DNA from: Wolbachia endosymbiont of Ctenocephalides felis wCfeT
Lineage (GTDB): Bacteria; Pseudomonadota; Alphaproteobacteria; Rickettsiales; Anaplasmataceae
DNA length: 64,000 nucleotides
Reading direction: 5' to 3'
Assembly (NCBI RefSeq): GCF_012277295.1
Contig: NZ_CP051156.1
Span: 1,240,001-1,304,000 of the forward strand
The notes beneath the pieces were generated by a model. The model was not told the DNA's origin and made no database searches. It worked only from the letters and a program-made list of their open reading frames with translations. Both the position numbers and the translations under genes were made by a program. Below are positions 46,975-56,325 of this stretch, piece by piece. Position 1 is the first letter of the stretch. Each line of letters begins with the position of its first letter.

Positions 46975-48024
46975 CTAATATTTAGAATAACCAACTTGAT
47001 GAAAAGTTGGATCTTTATAAAGAGTTGGACGAGAATTTCTGAATGTACTATCAGATTCAGAAGGAGGGTCAGTAGCTCCAGCATAAGAAGAAGCGCTTGC
47101 AGCGTTAATATCGTGAAGAGAGTGAATAGGAGGTAATTCAACTTGAGAATCATTTGCAGCGCTAGTACCTTGAAGAGGTGAATTATCATGAGGAGCACCA
47201 GGAGCAGGATTTCCAGTAGCTTCATAATAAGAAGGTGGATTATCACTAGGAGCGCTTGAAGGTGAACCACCATTAGAAGCATTCAGAGGAGGGGCACTTG
47301 GAGTAGTAACGTTTGGATTAGCACTACTTGGAGCAGTAACTTCACCAGATGGTGAACTTTTACTAGTAGCACTTGCAGCGTTAGTACCTTGAGTAGGGGC
47401 ACTTGGAGAAGGCTGAGTGCTTGAAGATAAATGTATTCTTACTGCTTTCTTAGCCTCATTAATCTTGCCTAATTCTCCCTTGTGACTCTCATGAAAAATG
47501 AAACCAAAAACAAAAAACCCTAAAGCTATCAATCCAAGCACTACCACGCCCCAAATAGGAGTAGATTTTGGCTGAACAACACAAACTATTAAATCTGCCA
47601 AAAAGCCAGTAAAAAAGGCAGCAGAACACCCAAATCCTATATTTCCGAACATTTTAAGTACGTCGTCCAGATAGTCTATTTTTTCTGATTTTCTAGCTGT
47701 CTCTTTGATACTATTACACAAATCTATAAAAACAGTAAAAACAATGCACAAAAATTGAATTAATTCTAAGACTGCTCTGTCATTAGATAAATTACCATTT
47801 ACGCCACCACTGCGATAGTTATTTCTAGTAGGGTTACTACCAATTTGCTGTGGATTGCTGTTGGTATTTGGTCTATTACATAACTTATAAAACTCTTTTT
47901 CGCTCCACTTTAAATTAAGTACCTTATCGCAGTCCTTCAGGAAAGCTTGAACACCATTACTACCAAACTCATCTATATACGCGCGCGCAAACCTTGCTAG
48001 AACACTATCATTTACCATAAACAT
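46975..48024 (-). CDS. Pro/Ser-rich membrane protein of unknown function (intact paralog)
   Basis: This 349-aa protein begins with a polar N-terminal module of about 50 residues (FARAYIDEFGSNGVQAFLKD). A hydrophobic stretch (about 85-105) and two strong membrane helices (about 133-152 and 158-178, IWGVVVLGLIALGFFVFGFI) follow. The last 150 residues are Ser/Pro/Ala/Asn-rich and predicted disordered, with SYAGAT near the end shared with the paralog. Membrane helices followed by a low-complexity tail fit a secreted or inclusion-membrane-type effector, but this is inference only. An IS982 copy lies upstream. Confidence 0.7.
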   Translation of the reverse strand: MFMVNDSVLARFARAYIDEFGSNGVQAFLKDCDKVLNLKWSEKEFYKLCNRPNTNSNPQQIGSNPTRNNYRSGGVNGNLSNDRAVLELIQFLCIVFTVFIDLCNSIKETARKSEKIDYLDDVLKMFGNIGFGCSAAFFTGFLADLIVCVVQPKSTPIWGVVVLGLIALGFFVFGFIFHESHKGELGKINEAKKAVRIHLSSSTQPSPSAPTQGTNAASATSKSSPSGEVTAPSSANPNVTTPSAPPLNASNGGSPSSAPSDNPPSYYEATGNPAPGAPHDNSPLQGTSAANDSQVELPPIHSLHDINAASASSYAGATDPPSESDSTFRNSRPTLYKDPTFHQVGYSKY

Positions 48025-48131
48025 CCCCTAATTTATTAACTTAATAAATACTTATCTTAACAAAATAATATTAATTTGTCAATTTAATTATTAAGTAAAT
48101 ATCATCACTTTTGGGACCATACACTCTTGAA

Positions 48132-49106
48132 ACCCCAGTTGTGGATTACTGCATGAAATAAATCATTGAAATTCTAGGCTTTTTCGGCTGCATAGAGTAT
48201 GAAATCAAAACACTAAAAATATGTACCAAAAAACTTATCGGAGATCTATGTCTACTATGCTCAATCTCAAACTTGTTTTTCAGGCAATTAAAGACCGTTT
48301 CTATAATCGATCTTTTCCTGAGCAAAATCTTGTCTTCTAGCGAAATTAGTGTGTTTTTCATACCTTTTTTCACTTTAGTAACGAGTTTTAGGCCTCTATC
48401 AAAAAGTTTTTCAAAGAGCTCTTTTTTGATATAGCCCTTATCTCCAAATAGCAATCCAGTCAATTTTTTAGTTAAATTTGGCACAGGCTTTCTGTCGTCA
48501 ACATTACCTTTAGTGAGCGTAACTCCTTGAATTTCTCCCTTTTCATTAATCACTATGTGCAATTTAAAGTCAAAAAACCAACCATATATAGTCTTTCCAA
48601 TTTTTGCAATTCCTTTAAAAACTTTATTTCTTGAGATTCTTTTTGAATGGCAAACAGCAATAGACGTTGCATCTATGTATGAAATTCCGGTCATTTTTGA
48701 CTGTTCACAAAACCACTGTAACAAGAGAGCTAAATGCCATAAAACCCTCGATTTTAGTCTGGTAAACCTACTATATGATGGTAAATTAGGAAACTCAGAT
48801 CCATATAGTGCTTTTAAGTAACGTGTATAGAAAGATTTAAAATCTTCACATCTAGATTGTTGATAAAGCAAAATTATAGTAATAATTTCAGAATGTGTAA
48901 TCTCTGGAGTCCTGGTAGGTTTTTTACCGCTTGGCAGGAGTTTTTCTGCAAAATTTTTGTTTATAGCTTTGCAAAAATCGTCTACAAAGCAAAATAATTC
49001 TGTTATATTTTTATTCATGGGTAACCTCCTATACTGAAAATAAAATACTTTGGAGTTTACCCTATTTTCCTGGCTTTTTCACTGATTTCTAATCCGCAAC
49101 TGGGGT
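48132..49106 (-). mobile_element. IS982-family element (complete, 975 bp)
   Basis: The terminal inverted repeats ACCCCAGTTG(T/C)GGATTA bound the element. TTGAA lies on both sides as a target duplication (up to TTGAAAC if the end base is counted differently). The uninterrupted target ACTCTTGAAACGCCTAAATG is preserved in the duplicated region at about 46783-46802, so the insertion point can be read directly. It sits between the 128-aa gene and the 349-aa gene. Confidence 0.93.
48146..49018 (-). CDS. IS982-family transposase (290 aa)
   Basis: This DDE transposase has Asp in YIDATSIAVCHSKR, Asp in LLFGDKGYIKKEL and Glu in RKRSIIETVFNCLKNKF with the following HSRHRS. Start ATG at 49018 is preceded by GGAGG at a 6-bp spacing. 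Full length and with no interrupting stop, so it may be active. Confidence 0.93.
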   Translation of the reverse strand: MNKNITELFCFVDDFCKAINKNFAEKLLPSGKKPTRTPEITHSEIITIILLYQQSRCEDFKSFYTRYLKALYGSEFPNLPSYSRFTRLKSRVLWHLALLLQWFCEQSKMTGISYIDATSIAVCHSKRISRNKVFKGIAKIGKTIYGWFFDFKLHIVINEKGEIQGVTLTKGNVDDRKPVPNLTKKLTGLLFGDKGYIKKELFEKLFDRGLKLVTKVKKGMKNTLISLEDKILLRKRSIIETVFNCLKNKFEIEHSRHRSPISFLVHIFSVLISYSMQPKKPRISMIYFMQ

Positions 49107-49136
49107 TTGAAACGCCTAAATGAGATACCTACAAGA

Positions 49137-49174
49137 AACAGGTATTACCCATTTTAAAGAGGATAATACCTGTT
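49137..49174 (-). terminator. Hairpin terminator downstream of the 128-aa gene
   Basis: AACAGGTATTA (49137-49147) pairs perfectly over 11 bp with TAATACCTGTT (49164-49174). It lies 15 bp beyond the stop of the minus-strand gene at 49190. Only the distal arm survives in the duplicated region near 46820. Confidence 0.6.
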
Positions 49175-49189
49175 GAAAAGCAAAAATAG

Positions 49190-49576
49190 TTACAAGATAT
49201 TATTATCAGCAAAAGTAGAAACATTATTGTCTTTAAAAGAGATATCATCTTTAAAAGAGTTTTCACTATAGTGATTATGATTGCCTAACTCATCTGTTAA
49301 TTCTTGAAAATTACTATTTAGATCATTTTCTATATCATTTAATACTTCCTTGCAGTGCTGTAGCTTGTTTCCTATGGATAATGCTATATCAAATGTTTCA
49401 CCATGCATTTTCAGCTGATCAATAAATTCACTCAACTTAGTATCTTTATGATCTATTAAATTATCTAACATTCCTTGCAAATTCTGAAATGTACAGTCCG
49501 TATAGTTTTTCATATAATTTACTGCATTTTCTACTGAGCTGTAATCTTCAATCTCATCACGTAAATTGTAACCCAT
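49190..49576 (-). CDS. Helical protein of unknown function
   Basis: This 128-aa acidic, mostly helical protein (for example LDNLIDHKDTKLSEFIDQL and CKEVLNDIENDLNSNFQELT) has no membrane segment or signal peptide. Near the end a short tandem repeat (SFKDDISFKDNN) occurs. I do not recognise a family. It is the upstream member of the duplicated two-gene unit with the 349-aa membrane protein; an IS982 insertion now separates the two. A hairpin just behind its stop suggests that it was transcribed alone in any case. Confidence 0.65.
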   Translation of the reverse strand: MGYNLRDEIEDYSSVENAVNYMKNYTDCTFQNLQGMLDNLIDHKDTKLSEFIDQLKMHGETFDIALSIGNKLQHCKEVLNDIENDLNSNFQELTDELGNHNHYSENSFKDDISFKDNNVSTFADNNIL

Positions 49577-49709
49577 AATATCCTCTTTAAATTATTAAAA
49601 TGACAAATTAAGTGAAATTCGTTTAATTTTTGTTAATATTAAATTAAATATAATGAAGTTATTCAGTAGTTTTGATTATAATAAATCCTTATAAATCACT
49701 TAAAAATGA

Positions 49710-50468
49710 CTATTTATCATCCCCAAATATTGAATCAGCTTTTTTACGTCTAGGAGAAAACTTATCAGCCCAACCGCTTCGTACTTCTTCCACTTTCTTA
49801 AGAGGAGTTTTGCTACTGTATTCCTTTATTTCTTTATCTAACTTATCCATTATTTGTGGATCAAGAAAGTTTTTTTTCCACCGGTTAGTAGCGAAAAACA
49901 ATGTGTTCAAATCATGAGTACGAATTAGGTATTTTTTATCCTTAGGATAAACTTCTTGTGCCCAAGCAAACACCTCAAAATAGCGTGCAAATACTTCAGA
50001 TGCTTGTAATTTAGTAGTCCTATAAGCTCCTATTTCCTTAATTAGAATTTGCTTAACAATATTTTGCACAAGAATATTTGCTTTGTTTAAATTTTGACTT
50101 AGATCTTGATAAATTATGGAATAAAATTTACATTCTTTACGCATATCAAGATCTAAATTAAGCTCCTTCTCAACCATATGTGAAATCTCATGCACTACTA
50201 TGTAAGGATTTGATCTTTTGACTATAACAACATATCTATTTAAACCACTAGGAGATTTAATTGTTTCACACGTTCCTTCTTCCATATCAACTGGTCCCTC
50301 TTGATATACTCCAAATGAGAGCCTATTTTGCTTTATTAATGATAGAGCAAGATTCAACATGTTTCTAAATTGTTCGAACTGATAAAGATATTCTATATAT
50401 CGTGTAAGATCTTCATAATCTCCTACTGAAGTTGCTTGTTTTACCAAATCTCTAATTAGCGTACTCAT
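49710..50468 (-). CDS. Predicted zinc metalloprotease-like protein (HExxH)
   Basis: This 252-aa protein contains HEISH at residues 93-97 within IVVHEISHMVEKEL, matching the HExxH zinc motif. A candidate third ligand Glu lies about 60 residues later in ASEVFARYFEVFAW (Glu158 or Glu165), the gluzincin-type arrangement. There is no signal peptide or membrane helix. The C-terminus is basic (SPRRKKADSIF). No close family is recognised; an effector or toxin-like peptidase and a phage-derived protease are both possible. The gene is divergent from mutS with a 132-bp gap. Confidence 0.6.
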   Translation of the reverse strand: MSTLIRDLVKQATSVGDYEDLTRYIEYLYQFEQFRNMLNLALSLIKQNRLSFGVYQEGPVDMEEGTCETIKSPSGLNRYVVIVKRSNPYIVVHEISHMVEKELNLDLDMRKECKFYSIIYQDLSQNLNKANILVQNIVKQILIKEIGAYRTTKLQASEVFARYFEVFAWAQEVYPKDKKYLIRTHDLNTLFFATNRWKKNFLDPQIMDKLDKEIKEYSSKTPLKKVEEVRSGWADKFSPRRKKADSIFGDDK

Positions 50469-50600
50469 AGCGATATTTGCCTTGTAGAGAGCCTTTGTTG
50501 TACTTGTATCATAAAATACCCCCTATACACCTAATTTAAAATTTATGTTATGTATACACATATAATGACATTGAAGCTATTCCTGACGTAATATATTTTT

Positions 50601-53060
50601 ATGAATTTTATAAAAGAAAAAAACACTCCTGCAATGGAGCAATATTTAAATCTAAAAACACAATATAAGGACTACTTGCTGTTCTACAGAATGGGTGACT
50701 TCTATGAATTATTTTTCGATGATGCTATTCAAGCTGCAAAATTGCTGAATATAGTGCTAACCAAAAGAGGCAATGCAAATGGACAGGATATACCAATGTG
50801 CGGCGTACCAGCACATAGTAGTGAATCTTACTTGCACAAGCTAATAGATTTTGGATTTAAAGTTGCAGTTTGTGATCAATTAGAAACAGCAGACGAAGCA
50901 AAAAAGAGAGGCTATAAAACTATAGTAAAACGTGATGTAGTGCGCATTGTAACTCCCGGTACAATAGTTGAGGATTCACTACTGGAGGATAAAAGCAACA
51001 ACTATCTTGCATCTATAGTTGAACAAAATAAAGAATATGCAATTGGTTGGCTTGAGCTATCAACAGGAAAATTTTTCTATACTGTAACAAATCTCAAAGA
51101 TTTAAATAGCGATTTATTGCGTATTTCACCAAGGGAATTATTGATTTCTGACAAGCTCACTGAAGATGAAAAAATTAGATTAATTCTAAAAAATTATAAA
51201 ATATCAATTACGCAGCATGCTCAGAGCTTTTTTGAATATAACAAATCCCATAGAACGCTGTGTGAATTTTATAAAGTGCGGGAAGTTGGGGTAATAGGAA
51301 ATTTCAGCAAAGTGGAAGTTGCTGCATGTGGTGCACTACTTGAGTATGTGAGAGTAACACAAAGAGGCTCCATACCAAGACTTGAATTTCCAAAGCCCTA
51401 TAAGCAACAAAATTTTATGCTTATTGATGCATCAGCAAGAAGAAATCTTGAATTATTTTCAACTCAATTTGGTGAAAAGAAAGGCTCATTAATCTCAATT
51501 ATTGACCATACAGTAACAGCTTCAGGTGGACGATTGCTTAAACAAATGCTTGCTTCACCTCTTACCTGCTCTAAAGCGATAAATTTAAGACTCAGCACCG
51601 TTGAATTTTTTGTCAATAATCATGAATTACGCAAGAAAGTACGTGAAATACTTTCTAATATTCCAGATGTCGAAAGATCACTATCACGTTTGATGTTAGG
51701 GCGTGGTTCACCGAAAGATATGCATTTATTAAAAATAGGCCTTGGGAAAACTCTAGAGCTATCTGAATTGCTATCTCACTACTCTCAGGTGTCATCACAG
51801 CACTCATGGATCCCAGTGTCAGCTACTCAGATGACAGATAATAATGAACTCAATACAATACACAAGAGCCTTGGTGATCACAAAGATTTATTTGAAACTC
51901 TAAATAATGCAGTACTTGATAATAATCTCAATTCCTTGAAAGAAGGAGGATTTATCAATCCAAAATATAATCAGGAGTTATCTGAGCTATCATATGTTCT
52001 AAACAACAGTAATAAACTGATAAATAAACTTCGTGAGTCTTATCGTGATCTAACTGGTATTGCGGCACTTAAAATATTACACAACAACATACTTGGCTAT
52101 TATGTTGAAGTGTCAGCTAATCACAAAATAGCTGCAGACATATTCATTCACAGGCAAAGCCTGGCAAACAGCAGTCGTTACACTACTAATGAGTTAAAAG
52201 AGTTGGAAAACAAAATTCTTACTGCGCGTGATGCTGCTATTAACTTAGAAATAAAAATCTTTAATGAATTGTGCAGTAAAATTGCTGAAGAAGCTGAAAA
52301 AATTGCTCTTGCTGCAAATTCACTGGCAAAGCTCGATATTAGAGCTACATTTGCAGAAATTGCCGTTCGGAATAATTATGCAAAACCCATTATTGATGAA
52401 AGCAAGGAATTTAAGATTTATAATGGAAGACATCCTGTAGTAGAAATCAACAATAAATTTATTGCAAATAGTATCGATTTAATTGGTATACATTTAATTA
52501 CTGGCCCGAATATGGCTGGCAAAAGCACTTTTTTGAGGCAAAATGCCCTGATCGCAATTTTAGCTCACATGGGATCATTTGTGCCAGCAGAGAGTGCACA
52601 CATTGGCGTGATTGATAAAATATTCAGCAGAGTTGGTGCAACAGATAATATAGCAGCCGGTTATTCCACTTTCATGGTAGAGATGATTGAAACAGCAACG
52701 ATAGTCAATCAGGCAACAGATCGTTCTTTAGTGGTGCTCGATGAAATCGGTAGGGGTACTGGAGTATATGATGGATTGTCAATTGCTCAGGCAGTAATTG
52801 AGCATATCCATAATACAAATAGGTGCCGGGCCATTTTTGCAACTCATTACCATGAATTAACTAAAGTAAGTAAATCTCTGGAAAACGTAAAATGTTTTTG
52901 TGTAAAAATAAAAGAATGGAATGGAGAAGTTATTTTCTTGCATGAAGTGATCGAAGGCATTGCAGATGAATCATACGGAATACACGTGGCAAAACTTGCC
53001 GGCTTTCCTGATTCTGTTTTAAACAGAGCAAGTGAAGTGTTTGAAGAGCTGAAGGCTTGA
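50601..53060 (+). CDS. mutS: DNA mismatch repair protein MutS
   Basis: MutS recognises mismatches and recruits MutL. The mismatch-binding motif [11 protein letters not shown] includes Phe34 and Glu36. The ATPase has [15 protein letters not shown] (about residues 632-646), then [29 protein letters not shown] and FATHYHEL. The length is 819 aa and the gene ends in TGA. At about residues 395-415 a short palindromic repeat is inserted in frame within the lever/clamp region. The C-terminal tetramerisation extension of E. coli MutS is absent or short. Confidence 0.96.
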   Translation: MNFIKEKNTPAMEQYLNLKTQYKDYLLFYRMGDFYELFFDDAIQAAKLLNIVLTKRGNANGQDIPMCGVPAHSSESYLHKLIDFGFKVAVCDQLETADEAKKRGYKTIVKRDVVRIVTPGTIVEDSLLEDKSNNYLASIVEQNKEYAIGWLELSTGKFFYTVTNLKDLNSDLLRISPRELLISDKLTEDEKIRLILKNYKISITQHAQSFFEYNKSHRTLCEFYKVREVGVIGNFSKVEVAACGALLEYVRVTQRGSIPRLEFPKPYKQQNFMLIDASARRNLELFSTQFGEKKGSLISIIDHTVTASGGRLLKQMLASPLTCSKAINLRLSTVEFFVNNHELRKKVREILSNIPDVERSLSRLMLGRGSPKDMHLLKIGLGKTLELSELLSHYSQVSSQHSWIPVSATQMTDNNELNTIHKSLGDHKDLFETLNNAVLDNNLNSLKEGGFINPKYNQELSELSYVLNNSNKLINKLRESYRDLTGIAALKILHNNILGYYVEVSANHKIAADIFIHRQSLANSSRYTTNELKELENKILTARDAAINLEIKIFNELCSKIAEEAEKIALAANSLAKLDIRATFAEIAVRNNYAKPIIDESKEFKIYNGRHPVVEINNKFIANSIDLIGIHLITGPNMAGKSTFLRQNALIAILAHMGSFVPAESAHIGVIDKIFSRVGATDNIAAGYSTFMVEMIETATIVNQATDRSLVVLDEIGRGTGVYDGLSIAQAVIEHIHNTNRCRAIFATHYHELTKVSKSLENVKCFCVKIKEWNGEVIFLHEVIEGIADESYGIHVAKLAGFPDSVLNRASEVFEELKA
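51785..51845 (+). repeat. In-frame palindromic repeat inside mutS
   Basis: GGTGTCATCACAGCACTCAT followed by GGATCCCAGTGTCAGCTACT and CAGATGACA is the inverse of the intergenic repeat family (GTCATCTGAGTAGCTGACAC with TGGGATCC). It encodes about 20 residues ([16 protein letters not shown]) without changing frame. Confidence 0.8.
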
Positions 53061-53149
53061 TTTGCAGTATTATTAGGATATAGGAAAATATTTACTCTCT
53101 TCTATGAATTATCCATAATATATTATCTAATCAAAGAGAGGGGGTTATC

Positions 53150-54085
53150 ATGGAGCTGCTACATAAAATATTAAAAACATTAAATCACGACCAAAACTTA
53201 GACTCAAGTAATATAGTTGAAAAAATAAAACTAGAGTTTGAAAGGGAAATAAAGGAGCTGTACCTGCAACAGGATACTCGCAAACACAAATATAAGCTAT
53301 GTGAAGAAGAATATGAATTATGGAGGGAAAGTGAGTTTTCGTTAGATCATCAATTTGATACAGGTATACTACTGAATGTGGCTGCTAAATGTGGCTATTT
53401 TAATATAGTAAAATACCTAAAGGACAGGGGAGCAAACATTGATATCCAAAACGGGCGTGGAAATAGTCCATTACATGAAGCTGTTGAATATAGATGCCAA
53501 GAAATGGTAAAGTTTTTGTTGGAAAACGGAGCTAGTATTAATGCAAAAGCTGGAGTGAGTGAAGAAACTCCTTTGTGCCTTGCTACCCAAGTAGGTGACT
53601 TACAGATAATAGAACTTTTAATAAAAGAGAAAGCAGATATTGATGCAACAAATGGTTATGGATCCACTTCTTTACATAAGGCAGTTCTGTGTGAAAATAT
53701 CAATATAGTAAGACTGCTAATAGAAAATGGTGCAGATGTTAATTTTCAGAATAAAGATGGAGATACTCCTTTACATAACGCTGCCAACAAAGGCAATATA
53801 GGTATAGCAGAGCTTCTAATAGAAAATGGTGCAAATACTAACATCAAAAATGCGCAAGGTGATACTCCTCTGCATGAAGCTACTTGGCTACCCCGAGTAG
53901 ATATAATTAAGCTTCTAGTAGCAAAAGGAGCAAAAATTGACATAACAAATAATATCAGACAGACTCCCTTACATATAGCTGCCCATCGAGGTTATGAGGA
54001 AGCAATATTAGCCTTAATAGAACTTGGATCAGATTCTTGGATAAGGGATAACAATGGTGCAACTCCTAGACCATTATGTATCTGA
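53150..54085 (+). CDS. Ankyrin-repeat protein
   Basis: This 311-aa protein has a charged, helical N-terminal region (about 1-70) and roughly seven ankyrin repeats, such as NGRGNSPLHEAVEYRCQEMV and NKDGDTPLHNAANKGNIGIA. No signal peptide or membrane helix is seen. It starts at ATG 53150 after GAGAGGGGG-like purine sequence and is 90 bp behind mutS. The protein ends inside a repeat (NNGATPRPLCI) where TPLH is expected, so the C-terminus may be truncated or shifted. An IS5-family copy lies 66 bp further on. A role in binding host proteins is inferred from the family. Confidence 0.85.
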   Translation: MELLHKILKTLNHDQNLDSSNIVEKIKLEFEREIKELYLQQDTRKHKYKLCEEEYELWRESEFSLDHQFDTGILLNVAAKCGYFNIVKYLKDRGANIDIQNGRGNSPLHEAVEYRCQEMVKFLLENGASINAKAGVSEETPLCLATQVGDLQIIELLIKEKADIDATNGYGSTSLHKAVLCENINIVRLLIENGADVNFQNKDGDTPLHNAANKGNIGIAELLIENGANTNIKNAQGDTPLHEATWLPRVDIIKLLVAKGAKIDITNNIRQTPLHIAAHRGYEEAILALIELGSDSWIRDNNGATPRPLCI

Positions 54086-54151
54086 AAGGCAAGCTTGTCA
54101 AAGCTGTGTTGACTGTGGTTTCACACAAGACCGCCCTCGTGAGACCGGGTA

Positions 54152-55241
54152 GGCTTTGTTGCATCGCTCTTTGGATAGGAGGCAATGCATAATAAATTCA
54201 TGAAGCTATCTCAAATTTAGCCATGCCTATTTCAGTAAATTTGTTCAGCAAATAACACTTGAGTAGCATTTCTTTCTCACGGTTAATCTCAGATTTGTTC
54301 CTAAAACTAAACCCAAATGTTTGCTTCAGTCGCGAGAAAAAACTTTCTATATAAGATCTCTTCCCATAATTTATCTCTTTTTTCCACTTCTTCATACCAT
54401 CTTCACCATATGACTTTATGAGCTTGATTGTAGAATTTCTCTCAGCCATATAATCCAGCTTTGGATGCTCCACTGCATTGTTTTGCAGAGGAATTTTTGT
54501 CTTTATGCCAAGCTCATTGCACAATTTGTATAACTTCTTTCGATTATATGCTCTGTCTGCATATAGTGTGCTTATATTGTATTTAGCATTAGCCCTTGCA
54601 ATAAGATCACAGGCTCCATAGTGGTCAGAATAAACTCCACTACTGTATTTTGCAGCTATGACTTTTTTGCTACCTATCTCCAGCATTACATGCAATTTTC
54701 TTGTTTGCTTATAGCCACGGTACTTTCTATCTGTACCGTTTGCCTTACTATGGCCTGGAATATTATTGTAGATGCTTATTCCAGTGCTATCTATGGCGAT
54801 CTCAATATTTTCCATACTGTTTTTATCATGTCTTCGATCATTAATTTTTAAGTTAAGCTTTTTGAATCTTCTGGAAGCCTGGGAATAGCTGATAACTTGC
54901 AAATTTTTTCCTATTTGCTCAAGGTATCCAGCTATAAACCCCACCGTTTGTCTTAGGCCTATTCTAAACAAATAAGTTATTATGTGAATTAGAATTACGA
55001 CTTTATCACTATAAATATTGTTGCCACCGGTCATTTTGGGACTTTTTTCGTACCAATTTTCTATGGCATCGTTGACGTAATAAAAAATATTTCCTCTTTC
55101 TTGGAGAAATTTGTTATATTCGTAGCAGTTACTGACTTTCATTTTGACTGGCATATTTTTCCTTTGTCGGTTAAATGCCTGTTTATAATGAATTTCATCA
55201 GTAACTCCCAGTTCTTTTTACTTTAGCTATGCAACAAAGCC
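54152..55241 (-). mobile_element. IS5-family element, copy B (complete, 1090 bp, 9-bp target duplication)
   Basis: The inverted ends GGCTTTGTTGCAT / ATGCAACAAAGCC bound the element. GACCGGGTA occurs directly on both sides (54143-54151 and 55242-55250). A 9-bp duplication and these end sequences fit the IS903-like part of the IS5 family. Joining the flanks restores continuous sequence between the ankyrin gene and the small membrane protein gene. Confidence 0.95.
54198..55154 (-). CDS. IS5-family transposase (318 aa, intact)
   Basis: The DDE motifs are IAIDSTGISI, LYADRAYNRKK and RSYIESFFSRLKQ. Start is ATG at 55154 (MPVKMK). It has no stop or frameshift and intact ends with a target duplication, so it is the most recently mobile-looking IS5 copy in the window. 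Confidence 0.93.
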   Translation of the reverse strand: MPVKMKVSNCYEYNKFLQERGNIFYYVNDAIENWYEKSPKMTGGNNIYSDKVVILIHIITYLFRIGLRQTVGFIAGYLEQIGKNLQVISYSQASRRFKKLNLKINDRRHDKNSMENIEIAIDSTGISIYNNIPGHSKANGTDRKYRGYKQTRKLHVMLEIGSKKVIAAKYSSGVYSDHYGACDLIARANAKYNISTLYADRAYNRKKLYKLCNELGIKTKIPLQNNAVEHPKLDYMAERNSTIKLIKSYGEDGMKKWKKEINYGKRSYIESFFSRLKQTFGFSFRNKSEINREKEMLLKCYLLNKFTEIGMAKFEIAS

Positions 55242-55254
55242 GACCGGGTATCTG

Positions 55255-55512
55255 ATGAAGTTAAATAAAGCATACAACAAAGATCTTTTTGTTCGTTATT
55301 CAGCTATGTTATTAGGTGCCATAGCAGCAACAACACTTTTTGCAACTGGCAACATTACGCTAGATGTATCACATATAACAGGTACAGCAATTATAGTTAT
55401 AGCAGCAGCACTTATAGCTGGTCGTGTTATATATGAGGCATTGAAACCCAGCACTGCAATGGCAAGAATGGAACATGATGGTTTTGTAGCTGCACAGCAG
55501 TCACAACAGTAA
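55255..55512 (+). CDS. Small membrane protein of unknown function
   Basis: This 85-aa protein has two hydrophobic segments (about 15-32, YSAMLLGAIAATTLFAT; and about 41-60, ITGTAIIVIAAALIAGRVIY) and a polar Gln-rich end. Its ATG is 4 bp after the target duplication of IS5 copy B, so the insertion has replaced its native upstream region and probably its promoter. Family not recognised. ihfA follows 84 bp later on the same strand. Confidence 0.65.
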   Translation: MKLNKAYNKDLFVRYSAMLLGAIAATTLFATGNITLDVSHITGTAIIVIAAALIAGRVIYEALKPSTAMARMEHDGFVAAQQSQQ

Positions 55513-55595
55513 TCTATTGTATAGTCCAAAAAATAAGTAGATGAATTTTAAGTATATTGCTATATTGTATTTACTTGTTACGGTATCTATCAACT

Positions 55596-55907
55596 ATGAA
55601 CCATGTTATAACAGAAGAAACCACAGTAACTAAGGCAACAATAGCAGAAATTATAAATCAAGAGATAGGGTTATCAAAAGAAGATTCTGCTGCAATAATA
55701 GAAGACATACTAGATGAAATGAAGGCAAATCTTGTAAATGATGGAGTAGTAAAAATATCGTCATTTGGAACATTTATAGTCAAGAAAAAGAAAGAGAGAC
55801 CGGGAAATGTTCCAAGAACATCAGAAAAAGTAATGATTAAGGCAAGAAATTCAATTTCTTTTCGGCCTTCAAAAATTATAAAAAGGCTAATAAATGATAA
55901 CAAGTAA
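55596..55907 (+). CDS. ihfA: Integration host factor, alpha-type (HU/IHF family)
   Basis: The protein (103 aa from ATG 55596) is a DNA-bending HU/IHF-family member. The N-terminal helices (ATIAEIINQEIGLSKEDSAAI) and the beta-arm region KISSFGTFIVKKKKERPGNV are diagnostic, and the end ISFRPSKIIK is typical of IHF-alpha. Upstream in-frame codons to 55557 lack a conserved match, so I use 55596. It overlaps the merR-like gene by 14 bp, an order (ihfA-merR) common in Alphaproteobacteria. Confidence 0.9.
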   Translation: MNHVITEETTVTKATIAEIINQEIGLSKEDSAAIIEDILDEMKANLVNDGVVKISSFGTFIVKKKKERPGNVPRTSEKVMIKARNSISFRPSKIIKRLINDNK

Positions 55908-56220
55908 AGAAAAATTGTTTTACACAATTGGCGAAGTAGCAGAAGAGCTACGCTTGGAGCAGCATGTTTTAAGATTTTGGGAGAGTCAATTTGATCAAAT
56001 TAAGCCTACAAAGCGCAAAGGAAGAAGGCTATATGATCACGAGTGTATAAATATTATAAAAAAGATAAAAGATATGTTGTATGACAAAGGATATACGATA
56101 AAAGGAGTACAAAAAGAATTTAATAATAAAAAGAAGGTCAATGGCATTTCAAAAAACTTACTTCAGGAGCTTATAGACTTGAGGAGCTATTTAATGGATA
56201 AACTGAGCAACGGAAGATAG
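55894..56220 (+). CDS. MerR-family transcriptional regulator
   Basis: This 108-aa protein carries a MerR winged-helix domain: YTIGEVAEELRLEQHVLRFW (residues 10-29), then the arginine-rich wing RKGRRLYDHECINIIKKIK and YDKGYTIKGVQKEF. The metal-binding Cys residues of MerR proper are absent. It starts inside the 3' end of ihfA, so translation is coupled. The short open stretch after it (56221-56325) could be the start of another gene cut by IS66, but nothing recognisable is there. Confidence 0.9.
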   Translation: MITSKEKLFYTIGEVAEELRLEQHVLRFWESQFDQIKPTKRKGRRLYDHECINIIKKIKDMLYDKGYTIKGVQKEFNNKKKVNGISKNLLQELIDLRSYLMDKLSNGR

Positions 56221-56325
56221 CTTTTGCGTAATCCTTTTTTAATTGCTATAGGTTTGGCAAATTTGTTAGCTATAGGTGTGAGGGTTTAAGATGATAAAGA
56301 GCATTACTCGTTTAATAAAAACAAT

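Noticed and set aside
56221-56325. Short frames (starting TTG CGT AAT CCT and ATG ATA AAG AGC) between the MerR gene and IS66 copy 6
   Set aside because: They give 21 and 12 residues before a stop or the IS end, with no recognisable continuation beyond the IS. This is too little to call a gene.
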